Part shown: in pieces, positions 34,196-43,014 of the stretch
Layout: each line of letters opens with the position of its first letter
Numbering within the stretch: position 1 is the first letter of the stretch
Assembly: GCA_018700895.1 (NCBI GenBank)
Contig: JABIUV010000028.1
Coordinates: 1-60,015, forward strand
Source: Bacteroidota bacterium
GTDB taxonomy: Bacteria; Bacteroidota; Bacteroidia; NS11-12g; UBA9320
Reading direction: 5' to 3'
Length of the DNA: 60,015 nt
Translations under genes and position numbers: made by a program
Notes under the pieces: generated by a model
Databases searched by the model: none
The model's input: only the letters and a program-made list of their open reading frames with translations
What the model was told of the DNA's origin: nothing

Positions 34196-35349
34196 CTCCC
34201 CTCCACAATATCCTTTACGGCCTCAGGGGTCACTGCTTTATGCTCACCTAGAGCTACCCAACCGCGTTCACGTAGTGTTTCGCTTACTTTTTCGGCAGTG
34301 CCTGCGTACTGATCGGTATAATCGCTTAGACGAGTAGGTATATCCATTGAGTGGAAGAATGCCTCCGTTTTAGCGATGGCAGCTTTAGCTCGCTCTTCCA
34401 CCGTTCCTTCGGTGATATTCCATACGCGTTCTCCATACAGAGCAAGTTTTTCTTTTTTATTTTCTAAAAAGTGGGTGTAGTGTCTCGGTGCTATGATAGC
34501 CAATGTACGAGCGTGATCTATGCCATACAGAGCCGTAAGCTCATGACCCATGGCGTGTATGGCCCAGTCGGTTGGCACTCCTTTTTGTATTAATCCGTTG
34601 AGAGCCATGGTGCAGCACCACATAAAATTAGCAGCTACAGTATAGTCGCTTGGGTCTGCCATCACCTTAGGAGCGGTGGCTATGAGGCTGCTCATTATGC
34701 TTTCAGCAAATCTATCTTGCAAATCGGCACCAATGGGGTACGTCATATATTGCTCCATGACATGTGTAAAAGCGTCAGTTATGCCATTGGCCAACTGCCG
34801 CTTTGGTATGGTAGCCACCACAGTAGGGTCTAGTATGCTAAACTTTGGAAAGAGTCCAGGTCCACCCATAGCACGTTTTTCACCGAGTTCTCTACGAGAT
34901 ATTACCGAGCCGCTATTCATTTCAGTTCCGGTAGCAGGCAAGGTAAGTACTGTACCGAATGGCATTCCTTTATTCGTACGAATCCCATTAGCCAATATAT
35001 CCCAAGGCTCCTCACCTTCGTATAATGCGGCCGATGCTAAGAATTTCACTCCATCTATTACCGAGCCACCACCTACTGCTAGTAGAAAATCTATTTTTTC
35101 GGATTTGATAATAGCCAAGGCATCCATCAATACTTCATACTCAGGGTTAGCAGGTATCCCGCCAAATTCCGTGTAATTATAATCACTCAGAGCTGCAACT
35201 ACTTGGTCATATACACCATTTTTTTTGATACTTCCTCCGCCGTATAGCATAAGTATATTGGCATCTTTGGGCAGTTGGGTGGGTAGCTTGGCTATTTGAT
35301 CTTTACCAAAAAGAATTTTTACGGGGTTTTGTAATTCGAAGTTGAGCAT
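34189..35349 (-). CDS. yqhD: Iron-containing alcohol dehydrogenase, YqhD/BdhA type
   Basis: A 386-residue group III alcohol dehydrogenase. It follows E. coli YqhD closely in order and length: PVKILFGKDQIAKL, LYGGGSIKKNGVYDQV (the GGGS motif binding NADP), FLLAVGGGSVIDGVKF, TLPATGTEMNSGSVISR, and the metal-binding NGITDAFTHVMEQY and HAMGHELTALYGIDHA. It probably reduces short-chain aldehydes with NADPH. It is a single gene on the minus strand. Confidence 0.92.
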   Translation of the reverse strand: MLNFELQNPVKILFGKDQIAKLPTQLPKDANILMLYGGGSIKKNGVYDQVVAALSDYNYTEFGGIPANPEYEVLMDALAIIKSEKIDFLLAVGGGSVIDGVKFLASAALYEGEEPWDILANGIRTNKGMPFGTVLTLPATGTEMNSGSVISRRELGEKRAMGGPGLFPKFSILDPTVVATIPKRQLANGITDAFTHVMEQYMTYPIGADLQDRFAESIMSSLIATAPKVMADPSDYTVAANFMWCCTMALNGLIQKGVPTDWAIHAMGHELTALYGIDHARTLAIIAPRHYTHFLENKKEKLALYGERVWNITEGTVEERAKAAIAKTEAFFHSMDIPTRLSDYTDQYAGTAEKVSETLRERGWVALGEHKAVTPEAVKDIVEGSY

Positions 35350-35404
35350 GTGGTTATGTTGTAGTTGTTTAACGATTGATTAGTGGATTGGTTTGGGCGA
35401 GTTT

Positions 35405-36694
35405 TCAGGTCCGAGCACTTTCAATTTGGTACTTTTTGATTTTATATCTTCGATACAATGGTCTTTCTCTAAATTTCAAGAGTCCTTTTTCATTTTTTAC
35501 ACGAGGTTCATCTTTTCTTTTGCCACAGCGGCTAAATATCCTGCGTTTGGCCAGCTCATACGGTCGTTGTGCCGAGATTAGTAGCCTTTTACCGTTTTTC
35601 TCAGATAAGGTAACTTTCATATACCCGTCACCAACAAAACACGGCATTTCTTTCTTTATCTTGTGTGCACTCTTATTTTTTCCGGGTGTAAGTGTATAGT
35701 TGTAAAATGGGCAGCTATCATAAAGTACGATGCTGTCGATGGTAAAATTTCGGTTTACCCTAAAGGTTACTTTGGGTGGCCGTTCTACTTTGCAGTCCAA
35801 GTTTTTCATGGTATTGCTGCACGGGTTTGCAATGGTGAATTGGAAGTATCTAGCTCCGTTTATCGTGACTACTCGTACTTGGCCGTTATTGCCTCTTGTT
35901 CTACTCCAAGAGTTGCGTGTATTGAGATCGAATAATGACGGAGTACCACGATAACAGTTAGATTTTGGGAATGGAATATTAACTGTCAAAGGAGCAGTCA
36001 AGCAAGTTTTTTGGCATCCGGGTCTCGCATCAATGGCAAACATTCCAAAGCTTACTAGCGGGTTTTCTCTATTGTCTACGGTGTTTACATTTCTTCTCTG
36101 TACAGCACTTGGGGTGAGTATTTCTTCAAAATTGACACAGTCTTTTTTCTTCAAGAATTCACACGTATTCAGTGTAAGTAGTGTCCCTTGGGGGAGTGCA
36201 ATGGTGGTGTCTCCCTGGCACGTATCTTTTGGAGTTTGGTCTAGTTCATTTTCCTTTTTTTCAAGACTAACTTTTCTGAGCGTGTAGAGCACACGTAGAT
36301 GCACTCTTCTGTTTAGAGCTTTGCTTTTTTCATCGCTATTGGCGGCTACTGGTTTTGCTTCGCCGTGGTATGTCATTCTCAGCACATTGCTATCTATCCC
36401 CCTGATGCTCAGTAGTTTTTTAATTTCAGTTGTTCTGTTTTTAGACAGTTCTACGTTATACAAACTATCTGCATCACTATCGGTATGGCCAGTAAGGTAA
36501 ATGCGTTTCACATCATACTGCTGTAGAGAGTCCACAAAACTATGGAGTAGCTCAGCTTCGTTTTTTGTGAGGTGATATTGGTCCGACTCAAAATGAACGG
36601 AATACTCAATCCGTTGTATTGGTTCTTGAGCATGAATTTGTAAAGTGGAGATAATTAAGATAAGCAAAAGGAGGATGTTTTTAGGTTCTATCAT
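35405..36694 (-). CDS. Exported protein with N-terminal OmpA-like domain
   Basis: A 429-residue protein: signal peptide (ending IHAQ), then an OmpA/MotB-like domain directly after it (residues 30-135: YSVHFESDQYHLT, YLTGHTDSDADS, NRRVHLRVLY), then about 290 residues of beta-rich sequence with cysteines (KKDCVNFEEIL, DARPGCQKTCLTAP, NPCSNTMKNLDC) and a very basic C-terminus. OmpA domains usually sit at the C-terminus, so the order is unusual. It probably binds peptidoglycan. The downstream domain is unrecognised. Confidence 0.75.
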   Translation of the reverse strand: MIEPKNILLLLILIISTLQIHAQEPIQRIEYSVHFESDQYHLTKNEAELLHSFVDSLQQYDVKRIYLTGHTDSDADSLYNVELSKNRTTEIKKLLSIRGIDSNVLRMTYHGEAKPVAANSDEKSKALNRRVHLRVLYTLRKVSLEKKENELDQTPKDTCQGDTTIALPQGTLLTLNTCEFLKKKDCVNFEEILTPSAVQRRNVNTVDNRENPLVSFGMFAIDARPGCQKTCLTAPLTVNIPFPKSNCYRGTPSLFDLNTRNSWSRTRGNNGQVRVVTINGARYFQFTIANPCSNTMKNLDCKVERPPKVTFRVNRNFTIDSIVLYDSCPFYNYTLTPGKNKSAHKIKKEMPCFVGDGYMKVTLSEKNGKRLLISAQRPYELAKRRIFSRCGKRKDEPRVKNEKGLLKFRERPLYRRYKIKKYQIESART

Positions 36695-36747
36695 ATTTCG
36701 GTACTACGAAAACGGATAGTCTAGCGAGATTATTTTGCTAAATAATT

Positions 36748-37416
36748 TCAAGACTGACTCTTCAGCAGCTTCACTTCCCTCTCCAAAGCAGTAAGTCGGT
36801 CTAGAATGGTTTCACTGTTTTGGGGTGGTTAATTGGTGTTTAGCTTGGCAGCTACCCTCCATATTTTCGCACAGTCTTGTGCGGGGATAGGTGGTGCCAA
36901 TGTACTCCGTATGATGCCGTCTATAAATGTGCTATCTATTTGTAGTAGCTGTTTCATATAGAGCACTGCGTAGGTGTTTTTGCTTTTGCTATTGGTGTGA
37001 GTATCAGTATCGGTCACGATCATAATATCACCCGGCGATAATGATGCCGATGTATATTGCATACTTAACAGAGGATTGCATTGAAATGCGAGAATAACCT
37101 CAGTTTTTACAGGAATGTGAATCGAATCGACACCAGATAGAAGTGTATCATCCCAAGAGTCGACCATTAAGCTATTTATTTTAGCATTGCCAACCAAAGT
37201 AATGCTAATAATATCAGAATCACTTTTTTGCTCTACGTGTTCGTTTATGTCGGTGCTAAATTTGAGTAGCTGATTTACAGTAAGTTATCTGGCAATAAGT
37301 GGGTCTCTAGACACCTTAAAGTGCTTCGAAACCTTTATGAAGGTGTCTATCTTAGGCTCGCTACGTCCTTCTTCATTTGCACCAAGCATCCCCTTTTTTA
37401 AGTCAAACAAGGCGGC
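36748..37416 (-). pseudogene. Truncated and interrupted XRE-family regulator
   Basis: Reading the minus strand, the sequence ALFDLKKGMLGANEEGRSEP, then KIDTFIKVSKHFKVS, is the second half of an XRE helix-turn-helix. It is followed in the same frame by TAA (37287-37285), a 152-codon linker domain, a second TAA (36831-36829) and a coiled-coil tail (ILDRLTALEREVKLLKSQS). This order of HTH, linker and C-terminal coiled coil is common in Bacteroidota XRE proteins. The first HTH helix and start are missing, where the acs upstream region now begins. Confidence 0.78.
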
Positions 37417-37490
37417 ACAAGTGCGAAGCACACGGAGCCGTGGACACACCCTGAGAGGAAAATAAAAAATTCGTAATATCTTGCAGCCAA

Positions 37491-39419
37491 ATGAAGCACA
37501 TAGTAAATACCCAAGCAGAATATAACGCGGCGTATCAAGCGAGTTTGGACGATCCTGAAAAATTTTGGAGAGACTTTGCAGAAAAGGAATTTACGTGGCA
37601 CAAAAAGTGGGACAATGTGCTGAACTACACTATGAGTCCAGAGGCAGGTAAACTAGGTGTAAAATGGTTTGAAGGAGCTAAGCTGAATATAACAGAAAAC
37701 TGCATAGATCGACATTTAGAGAAGAGAGGGGAGCAGACGGCCATCATTTTTGAAGCGAATAATCCTAATGAAAAACCGCTGCATATCACCTACCGTGAAC
37801 TTGCCAAAAACGTAAATAAAACAGCCAATATGCTAAAGGCTAACGGTGCTAAAAAAGGCGATAGGATATGCCTCTATATGCCTATGACTCCGGAGTTGGC
37901 ATATGCGGTATTGGCCTGTGCGAGGATAGGAGCGGTGCACTCGGTAGTGTTTGCAGGATTTAGTGCTAAGAGTTTGAGCGATAGGATAATGGACGCCAAA
38001 TGCAATATAGTGATAACGGCAGATGGCGGATACAGAGGAAGTAAAATAACACCACTAAAAGACATAACAGACGAGGCATTGCAAAGCTGCGACTGCGTGC
38101 AAAAAGTAATCGTACTCAACCGCACCAATAGCAAAATACCGATGGTGTACGGTAGGGATGTGTGGTGGCAAGATGAGTTTGCCAAGGCGAGCGATGTGTG
38201 CCCTGCCGAGGTGATGGATGCGGAGGATATGCTATTCATACTCTACACGAGCGGCAGTACGGGCAAGCCCAAAGGGATGGTGCACACGTGTGGCGGATAT
38301 ATGGTGTATGCTAACTATAGCTTTAGGAATGTTTTTCAGTATCAAGAAGGCGATATATACTGGTGCACGGCTGACATAGGTTGGATTACAGGACATAGCT
38401 ATATCGTATACGGCCCACTCAGTGCAGGGGCTACTACGGTGATGTTTGAAGGAGTGCCGAGCTACCCAGATATGGGTCGTTTTTGGGAGGTGGTACAAAA
38501 GCATAAAGTAAATATATTCTATACGGCACCTACGGCTATACGCTCGCTGGCTACGTGCGATATGAGCTTGGTAACTAAGCACGACCTCAGCAGCCTAAAA
38601 ACCCTTGGGACGGTAGGCGAACCCATAAACCTAGAGGCATGGGAATGGTATGATGAGCATATAGGTAAGAAGAATTGCCCGATAGTAGATACGTGGTGGC
38701 AAACCGAAACTGGCGGAATAATGATAAGCAGCTTAGCGGGCGTGACAAAGGATATTCCTACCTATGCTACATTGCCACTGCCCGGGATACAGCCGTGCTT
38801 GATGGACGAAAATGGAGTAGAACTGCCCGACGGAGCACAAGAAGGCAGACTCTGCATAAAGCACCCTTGGCCGAGCATGGCACGCACGATATACGGAGAT
38901 CATCAGCGGTATGCCGATACGTATTTTAGTACTTTTTCGGGTAAATATTTTACGGGAGATGGAGCCAAGAGAGATGCCGAGGGCAACTACAGGATAACGG
39001 GGAGAGTAGACGATATAGTGATAGTGAGTGGCCATAACCTAGGCACCGCCGAAATAGAAAATGTAATAAACGAACACCCCAACGTGGCTGAAAGTGCAGT
39101 GGTGGGCTACCCGCATGACGTGAAGGGAAATAGTATATATGCGTATGTAACGATGAAGACTCAAGATGGCTTGACACAGGACTCAGAACAGGTGGAAAAA
39201 GAGATAAAAAATCTGGTGGCCAAAACACTTGGGCCGATATGCAAGCCTGAGAAGATACAGTTTACCTCTGAACTACCTAAGACAAGAAGTGGCAAGATAA
39301 TGCGTCGCATACTCCGCAAAGTGGCGGCAGACGAGTTCGAAAACCTGGGAGATATATCTACCCTACTCAATCCGGAGTGTGTGGAGGAAGTTGTGAGAGG
39401 GGCTTGTTCGCGGGGCTAA
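37491..39419 (+). CDS. acs: Acetyl-CoA synthetase
   Basis: A 642-residue AMP-forming acetate-CoA ligase. Adenylate-forming motifs are intact: LYTSGSTGKPKGMVHT, the acetate-specific WWQTETGG, TGDGAKRDAEGNYRITGRVDD, and the C-terminal lysine loop LPKTRSGKIMRR, whose Lys is the usual acetylation switch. It activates acetate or links phenylacetate breakdown products to central metabolism. The last residues (CSRG) and the stop codon lie inside a REP-like palindrome, so the original C-terminus has been overwritten. Confidence 0.96.
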   Translation: MKHIVNTQAEYNAAYQASLDDPEKFWRDFAEKEFTWHKKWDNVLNYTMSPEAGKLGVKWFEGAKLNITENCIDRHLEKRGEQTAIIFEANNPNEKPLHITYRELAKNVNKTANMLKANGAKKGDRICLYMPMTPELAYAVLACARIGAVHSVVFAGFSAKSLSDRIMDAKCNIVITADGGYRGSKITPLKDITDEALQSCDCVQKVIVLNRTNSKIPMVYGRDVWWQDEFAKASDVCPAEVMDAEDMLFILYTSGSTGKPKGMVHTCGGYMVYANYSFRNVFQYQEGDIYWCTADIGWITGHSYIVYGPLSAGATTVMFEGVPSYPDMGRFWEVVQKHKVNIFYTAPTAIRSLATCDMSLVTKHDLSSLKTLGTVGEPINLEAWEWYDEHIGKKNCPIVDTWWQTETGGIMISSLAGVTKDIPTYATLPLPGIQPCLMDENGVELPDGAQEGRLCIKHPWPSMARTIYGDHQRYADTYFSTFSGKYFTGDGAKRDAEGNYRITGRVDDIVIVSGHNLGTAEIENVINEHPNVAESAVVGYPHDVKGNSIYAYVTMKTQDGLTQDSEQVEKEIKNLVAKTLGPICKPEKIQFTSELPKTRSGKIMRRILRKVAADEFENLGDISTLLNPECVEEVVRGACSRG

Positions 39420-39428
39420 AGCCCCGCG
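39409..39428. repeat. REP-like palindrome at the 3' end of acs
   Basis: CGCGGGGCT-AA-AGCCCCGCG is a perfect 9-bp inverted repeat with a 2-base centre. It contains the acs stop codon and shares its GGCTNNAGCC core with the palindromes flanking the transposase remnant. Confidence 0.8.
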
Positions 39429-39493
39429 AAATTAATTGCTTTAGAATCAAGACTAGTTACCTCTAGCTTTAGCCGTTCGTTAATAAATAATTA

Positions 39494-39513
39494 CCACAGG
39501 CTTCAGCCTGTGG
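39494..39513. repeat. REP-like palindrome, left of the transposase remnant
   Basis: CCACAGGCT-TC-AGCCTGTGG, a perfect 9-bp inverted repeat with a 2-base centre. Confidence 0.85.
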
Positions 39514-39552
39514 AACGTGACGCAGCACGAATAGGCGTTAGCCTAACTTTCT

Positions 39553-39560
39553 TATTTTTG
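39553..39560 (+). promoter_or_regulatory. -7 box of the transposase remnant, 4 bases from ATG
   Basis: TATTTTTG matches TAnnTTTG. It is followed by AGGA and then ATG, so the transposase had a near-leaderless promoter. Confidence 0.5.
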
Positions 39561-39564
39561 AGGA

Positions 39565-39999
39565 ATGCCATTGATCAAAATCTACGTTCATCTGGTTTTT
39601 ACCACTTAAAATTCATACTCGTTTTTAGATACACCAGAAAAGCGATCGAAAGTATGGAAACACATCAAAGAAAATGTAGCGAAGACAGGTGTTTTTATAG
39701 ATGCGGTGAACGGGTATTCGCAGTATTGCCATTGCCTGGTGTCTTTGGATTCAAACCAGACGATAGCTGAGATAGCACAACTAATAAAAGGAGAGTCCTC
39801 TTTTTGGATAAATAAGAATGAGTTGACCAGCAGCAAGTTTGGCTGGCAGGCATAATATTGGGCAGTTTCGGTTTCAGAATCAATAATACCGAGGGTACGG
39901 AGTTATATCTTTATGCAGGAGTAACATCATAGTAAAAAAAGTTTTGAAGAGGAGTGCAGGGAGTTTGAAGAGAAGTTCAAGATGGATAGGCTAGGCTAA
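39565..39999 (+). pseudogene. REP-associated (IS200-like, Y1) transposase with three nonsense codons
   Basis: From ATG to a final TAA the frame is continuous for 145 codons except for TAA at 39607, 39853 and 39922. Between them the protein is highly recognisable: MPLIKIYVHLVFTT, TPEKRSKVWKHIKEN, FIDAVNGYSQYCHCLVSLDS, IAQLIKGESSFWINKN, SVSESIIPRVRSYIF, SFEEECREFEEKFKMD. Each TAA fits a single change from AAA or GAA. The metal-binding HUH motif appears to be damaged too (YCHCL where an H-x-H is expected). No frameshift is present. Confidence 0.9.
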
Positions 40000-40071
40000 A
40001 GCCACGAAGATGCTTCGCAGTTTAAAGCGGGGCTCAAGACTTGCCAAATTGATTTTAATGAAAGATTTTTA

Positions 40072-40091
40072 CCTCGGGCTTCAGCCCGTGG
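40072..40091. repeat. REP-like palindrome, right of the transposase remnant
   Basis: CC-T-CGGGCT-TC-AGCCCG-T-GG: a 6-bp core stem extended by two outer C-G pairs around one T-T mismatch. It is close in design to the left palindrome and directly abuts the DnaJ-like gene. Confidence 0.8.
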
Positions 40092-40098
40092 AGTAAAA

Positions 40099-40548
40099 CT
40101 ACTCTGCCTCTACGGTACGTTTAGACTTACGATAGGTAAACGAATTAAAAATATTGCGACGAGCGAAACGCTGCATTTTGTCGGCATTCACTAGTTTAGA
40201 AAACAAATTTTTATTCACCCCAAAGTACTCATACGTAGCCCCATCGGTAAAGGTGATTTCCAACAAAAGACTCTTATGCTGTAGATCGTCTATGAAAGCA
40301 TTTTCTATAGTATTGGTGTACTCATCCAACCCTTTGGCTATGGTTTCGGGAGCTATACTTTGCAGAAATGCATATCCATCTGTGATCTGACGACTCATCT
40401 CTTCGGCTTCTTCCTTTTTGGTATCATCAGCCGTATGTTTGTCGGGGTGCCACTCTTTTACTAGGTTGCGGTAGCTAGTTTTTAGCGTTTGTAGGTCTAT
40501 GTCTCCTTCTACTCCGAAAAGCTTTTTGTATTGGTTGATGCGTTTCAT
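40099..40548 (-). CDS. J-domain protein with C-terminal KTSC domain
   Basis: A 149-residue protein with an N-terminal DnaJ domain (residues 5-65, HPD motif in VKEWHPDKHT) and a C-terminal segment resembling the KTSC domain (YEYFGVNKNLFSKLVNADKM, then RRNIFNSFTYRK). The J domain should stimulate an Hsp70 (DnaK) ATPase, and the KTSC part may bind nucleic acid or client proteins. The 3' end stops 7 bases from the REP element. Confidence 0.82.
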   Translation of the reverse strand: MKRINQYKKLFGVEGDIDLQTLKTSYRNLVKEWHPDKHTADDTKKEEAEEMSRQITDGYAFLQSIAPETIAKGLDEYTNTIENAFIDDLQHKSLLLEITFTDGATYEYFGVNKNLFSKLVNADKMQRFARRNIFNSFTYRKSKRTVEAE

Positions 40549-40757
40549 ACGGTTGTGCGTGGATTTTTATCGGCCGCGAAGGTATCTTTTATGTGATGGT
40601 AAAGACCTACTAATGTGTACCATCAAACAAAAAAGTACCAAGATAACGCAGATTGGACTTGTTTAAGCAGATTTTCAAGGATCAAAAAACTAGCTACACC
40701 CATTTGTCACAAAGTTGGCTTTACCATTATATTATTCTTTTAGCCACTCGTATTTAT

Positions 40758-40765
40758 TACGTTTG
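40758..40765 (+). promoter_or_regulatory. -7 box for the DUF5916 gene
   Basis: TACGTTTG matches TAnnTTTG and ends 8 bases before the TTG start codon. Confidence 0.5.
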
Positions 40766-40773
40766 CACCAGCC

Positions 40774-42966
40774 TTGAGGATAGTTAACACCATACTTTTT
40801 TGTCTTGTTATTTGCAGCCTGTGGGCTCAAAAACCGCTACCTAGTTATTCTATACAAAAATCTACAGATAAGGTAAAAGTAGATGGAATTTTGAGCGAAG
40901 GGGTATGGCAGCAAACCGCCAAAGCGGGAGACTTTTATATCAGTACGCCTATAGACACAGCCTATGCTCAAACCAAAACAGAGGTAATGCTCACCTACGA
41001 TGATAAAAATATTTATGTAGCTGCAATATGCTACGACGAGCTACCTGGCGATTATGTGATACAGAGTCTTAAACGCGACTTTAGTTATCCAAGGTCTGAT
41101 GCATTTTCGGTGATTTTAGATCCGTTTAATGACAAAACCAATGGCTTCAGTTTTGCGGTAAATCCGCGAGGAGTGCAACGCGAAGGAGTCATACAAGGAG
41201 GAGGCAATTTTGGTGTCTCTACCTCGTGGGATAACCTATGGTATTCGGCTGTTTCGGTGGGCGATGGCAAATGGTTTGTTGAAATGGCGATACCGTTTAA
41301 TAGTATTCGTTTCAAAGAAGGAGGGAATGAGTGGAGCATAAACTTTACGCGAAATGACCTCAAACGCAATGAAAGCTCAGCTTGGGCTGCCGTTCCGCGT
41401 AATTTTAATATTGCTACGCTCAATTTTTGTGGCAAACTCCTGTGGGATAAACCATTGGCGAAGCCTAAAAAATACGTAGCACTCATACCATACCTAAGCG
41501 GCGGTGTGAGCAAAGACTACAAGGCTGCAACAGCTACAAAGCCAATAGGCAATGCTGGGATAGATGCTAAAATTGCAGTTACGTCTAGCCTACAGTTAGA
41601 TCTTACGGTAAACCCAGATTTTTCGCAAGTAGAGGTAGATAGGCAACAAACGAATCTGAGTAGATTTAGCCTCTTTTTCCCCGAGCGTCGTAATTTCTTT
41701 TTAGAAAATAGCGACTTGTTTGCCAACTTTGGTTTCAGGCAGATACGCCCATTTTTTAGCAGGCGTATTGGTTTGCAAAGCGGTACGGCCATCCCTATAC
41801 TAGGCGGAGCAAGGCTAAGCGGAAAAGTGGGAGATGACTGGCGAGTAGGCGTGATGAATATGCAAACCGACAGAACATCGGTGGGTCTAGCTCAAAACTT
41901 TAGCGTAGCGGCCATACAGCGGCAAATTGGTGAGAGTTCAAATCTAGGTGTAATAGGCGTAAATAGGTCGACAATAGAGGAAGGTGAGTTTGTAAAATCG
42001 GAATTTAATCGGATGATAGGGACAGATTTTAACTTCGCATCTAGCGACAGAAAACACGCAGGAAAGGTGTTTTTGCATAAAAGTTTTAGCCCTACTAAAT
42101 TGCCCAATGATTATACTCACGCATCGTGGTATGCGTACTCCACGCCCAGTTTTTTTGCAATGTGGAATCACGAGTATGTAGGCGAAAATTATGAAGCCCA
42201 AGTAGGTTTTGTGCCGCGTGTCAATAGGTACAATCCCCTGATAGACAGTGTAGAACGCAAAGGATATTGGAGACTAGAGCCCATGTTTCGTTATCGTTTT
42301 TATCCTAAAAAATCGAGCAAATTTATATACCACGGCCCGAGTATTTACTTGGATAGGTATACCGACAAAGATTACCGCCTTACTGATAATCAGCTGCGAT
42401 ATGGCTACGAGGCACTGTTCAAAAATACGAGTGAACTCCTGGTGCATTATAACCAATGGTACACCTATTTATACTTTGATACGGATGTTACCTTCACAGG
42501 TGATTCAGCCATAGATGCAGGTGGATATCGCTATCAAAATATGCGGGTAACCTACACTACCAATCCTCGTAAACCGCTCAATGCCAAACTTGTAGGATTT
42601 TATGGAGAATACTACAACGGGCACCGCACCAATCTACAATCTGAGCTCAACTATCGCTGGCAGCCTTGGGGTACTTTTGGGGCTTCGTACAACTTTAACA
42701 GGCTGGATATGCCTCATCTTCAAAAGGATGTAGACATTCATCTGTTAGGAGCTTCTGCTGAGTTATCGTTTACTAAGTCCATATTTTTTACTACTTTTTT
42801 TCAGTACAACACACAAGCCGAAAACTTCAACATCAATTCGCGGTTGCAGTGGAGGTTTAGGCCGTTGTCCGATTTCTACCTCGTGTACTCCGAAAACTAC
42901 GAAACGGTAGATTTGGGCTTAAAAAACCGAGCGTTAATCCTGAAATTTATATACTGGTTCCAATAG
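40774..42966 (+). CDS. DUF5916 outer-membrane protein with N-terminal carbohydrate-binding-like domain
   Basis: A 730-residue exported protein starting at TTG with a good signal peptide (ending CSLWAQ). The N-terminal 200 residues form a CBM9-like domain (KVDGILSEGVWQQTAKAGDF, DAFSVILDPFNDKTNGFSFA). The rest is the DUF5916 beta-barrel with NPDFSQVEVDRQQTNLSRF, FFPERRNFFLENSDLF and a terminal aromatic strand (ILKFIYWFQ). It probably sits in the outer membrane. Its role is unknown and the substrate is not evident. A TonB-type receptor gene follows. Confidence 0.85.
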   Translation: MRIVNTILFCLVICSLWAQKPLPSYSIQKSTDKVKVDGILSEGVWQQTAKAGDFYISTPIDTAYAQTKTEVMLTYDDKNIYVAAICYDELPGDYVIQSLKRDFSYPRSDAFSVILDPFNDKTNGFSFAVNPRGVQREGVIQGGGNFGVSTSWDNLWYSAVSVGDGKWFVEMAIPFNSIRFKEGGNEWSINFTRNDLKRNESSAWAAVPRNFNIATLNFCGKLLWDKPLAKPKKYVALIPYLSGGVSKDYKAATATKPIGNAGIDAKIAVTSSLQLDLTVNPDFSQVEVDRQQTNLSRFSLFFPERRNFFLENSDLFANFGFRQIRPFFSRRIGLQSGTAIPILGGARLSGKVGDDWRVGVMNMQTDRTSVGLAQNFSVAAIQRQIGESSNLGVIGVNRSTIEEGEFVKSEFNRMIGTDFNFASSDRKHAGKVFLHKSFSPTKLPNDYTHASWYAYSTPSFFAMWNHEYVGENYEAQVGFVPRVNRYNPLIDSVERKGYWRLEPMFRYRFYPKKSSKFIYHGPSIYLDRYTDKDYRLTDNQLRYGYEALFKNTSELLVHYNQWYTYLYFDTDVTFTGDSAIDAGGYRYQNMRVTYTTNPRKPLNAKLVGFYGEYYNGHRTNLQSELNYRWQPWGTFGASYNFNRLDMPHLQKDVDIHLLGASAELSFTKSIFFTTFFQYNTQAENFNINSRLQWRFRPLSDFYLVYSENYETVDLGLKNRALILKFIYWFQ

Positions 42967-43014
42967 GCATTTTATTGGGAGAACATTTCATACACCTATC
43001 CGTTTTTACACTCT

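Larger units (their letters stand above)
39409..40091 (+). mobile_element. REP-RAYT element: dead IS200-like transposase bracketed by REP-like palindromes
   Basis: Palindromes with a GGCT(AA/TC)AGCC core lie at 39409-39428, 39494-39513, 39994-40003 (short form) and 40072-40091, with a single-domain Y1-type transposase remnant between the second and third. This is the layout of REP-associated tyrosine transposase (RAYT) loci, in which the transposase recognises the hairpins. Outer limits are set by the outermost palindromes. No target-site duplication is evident. Confidence 0.75.

Noticed and set aside
37874-39370. Long minus-strand frames opposite acs
   Set aside because: They are antisense shadows of a well-conserved enzyme gene without their own signals.
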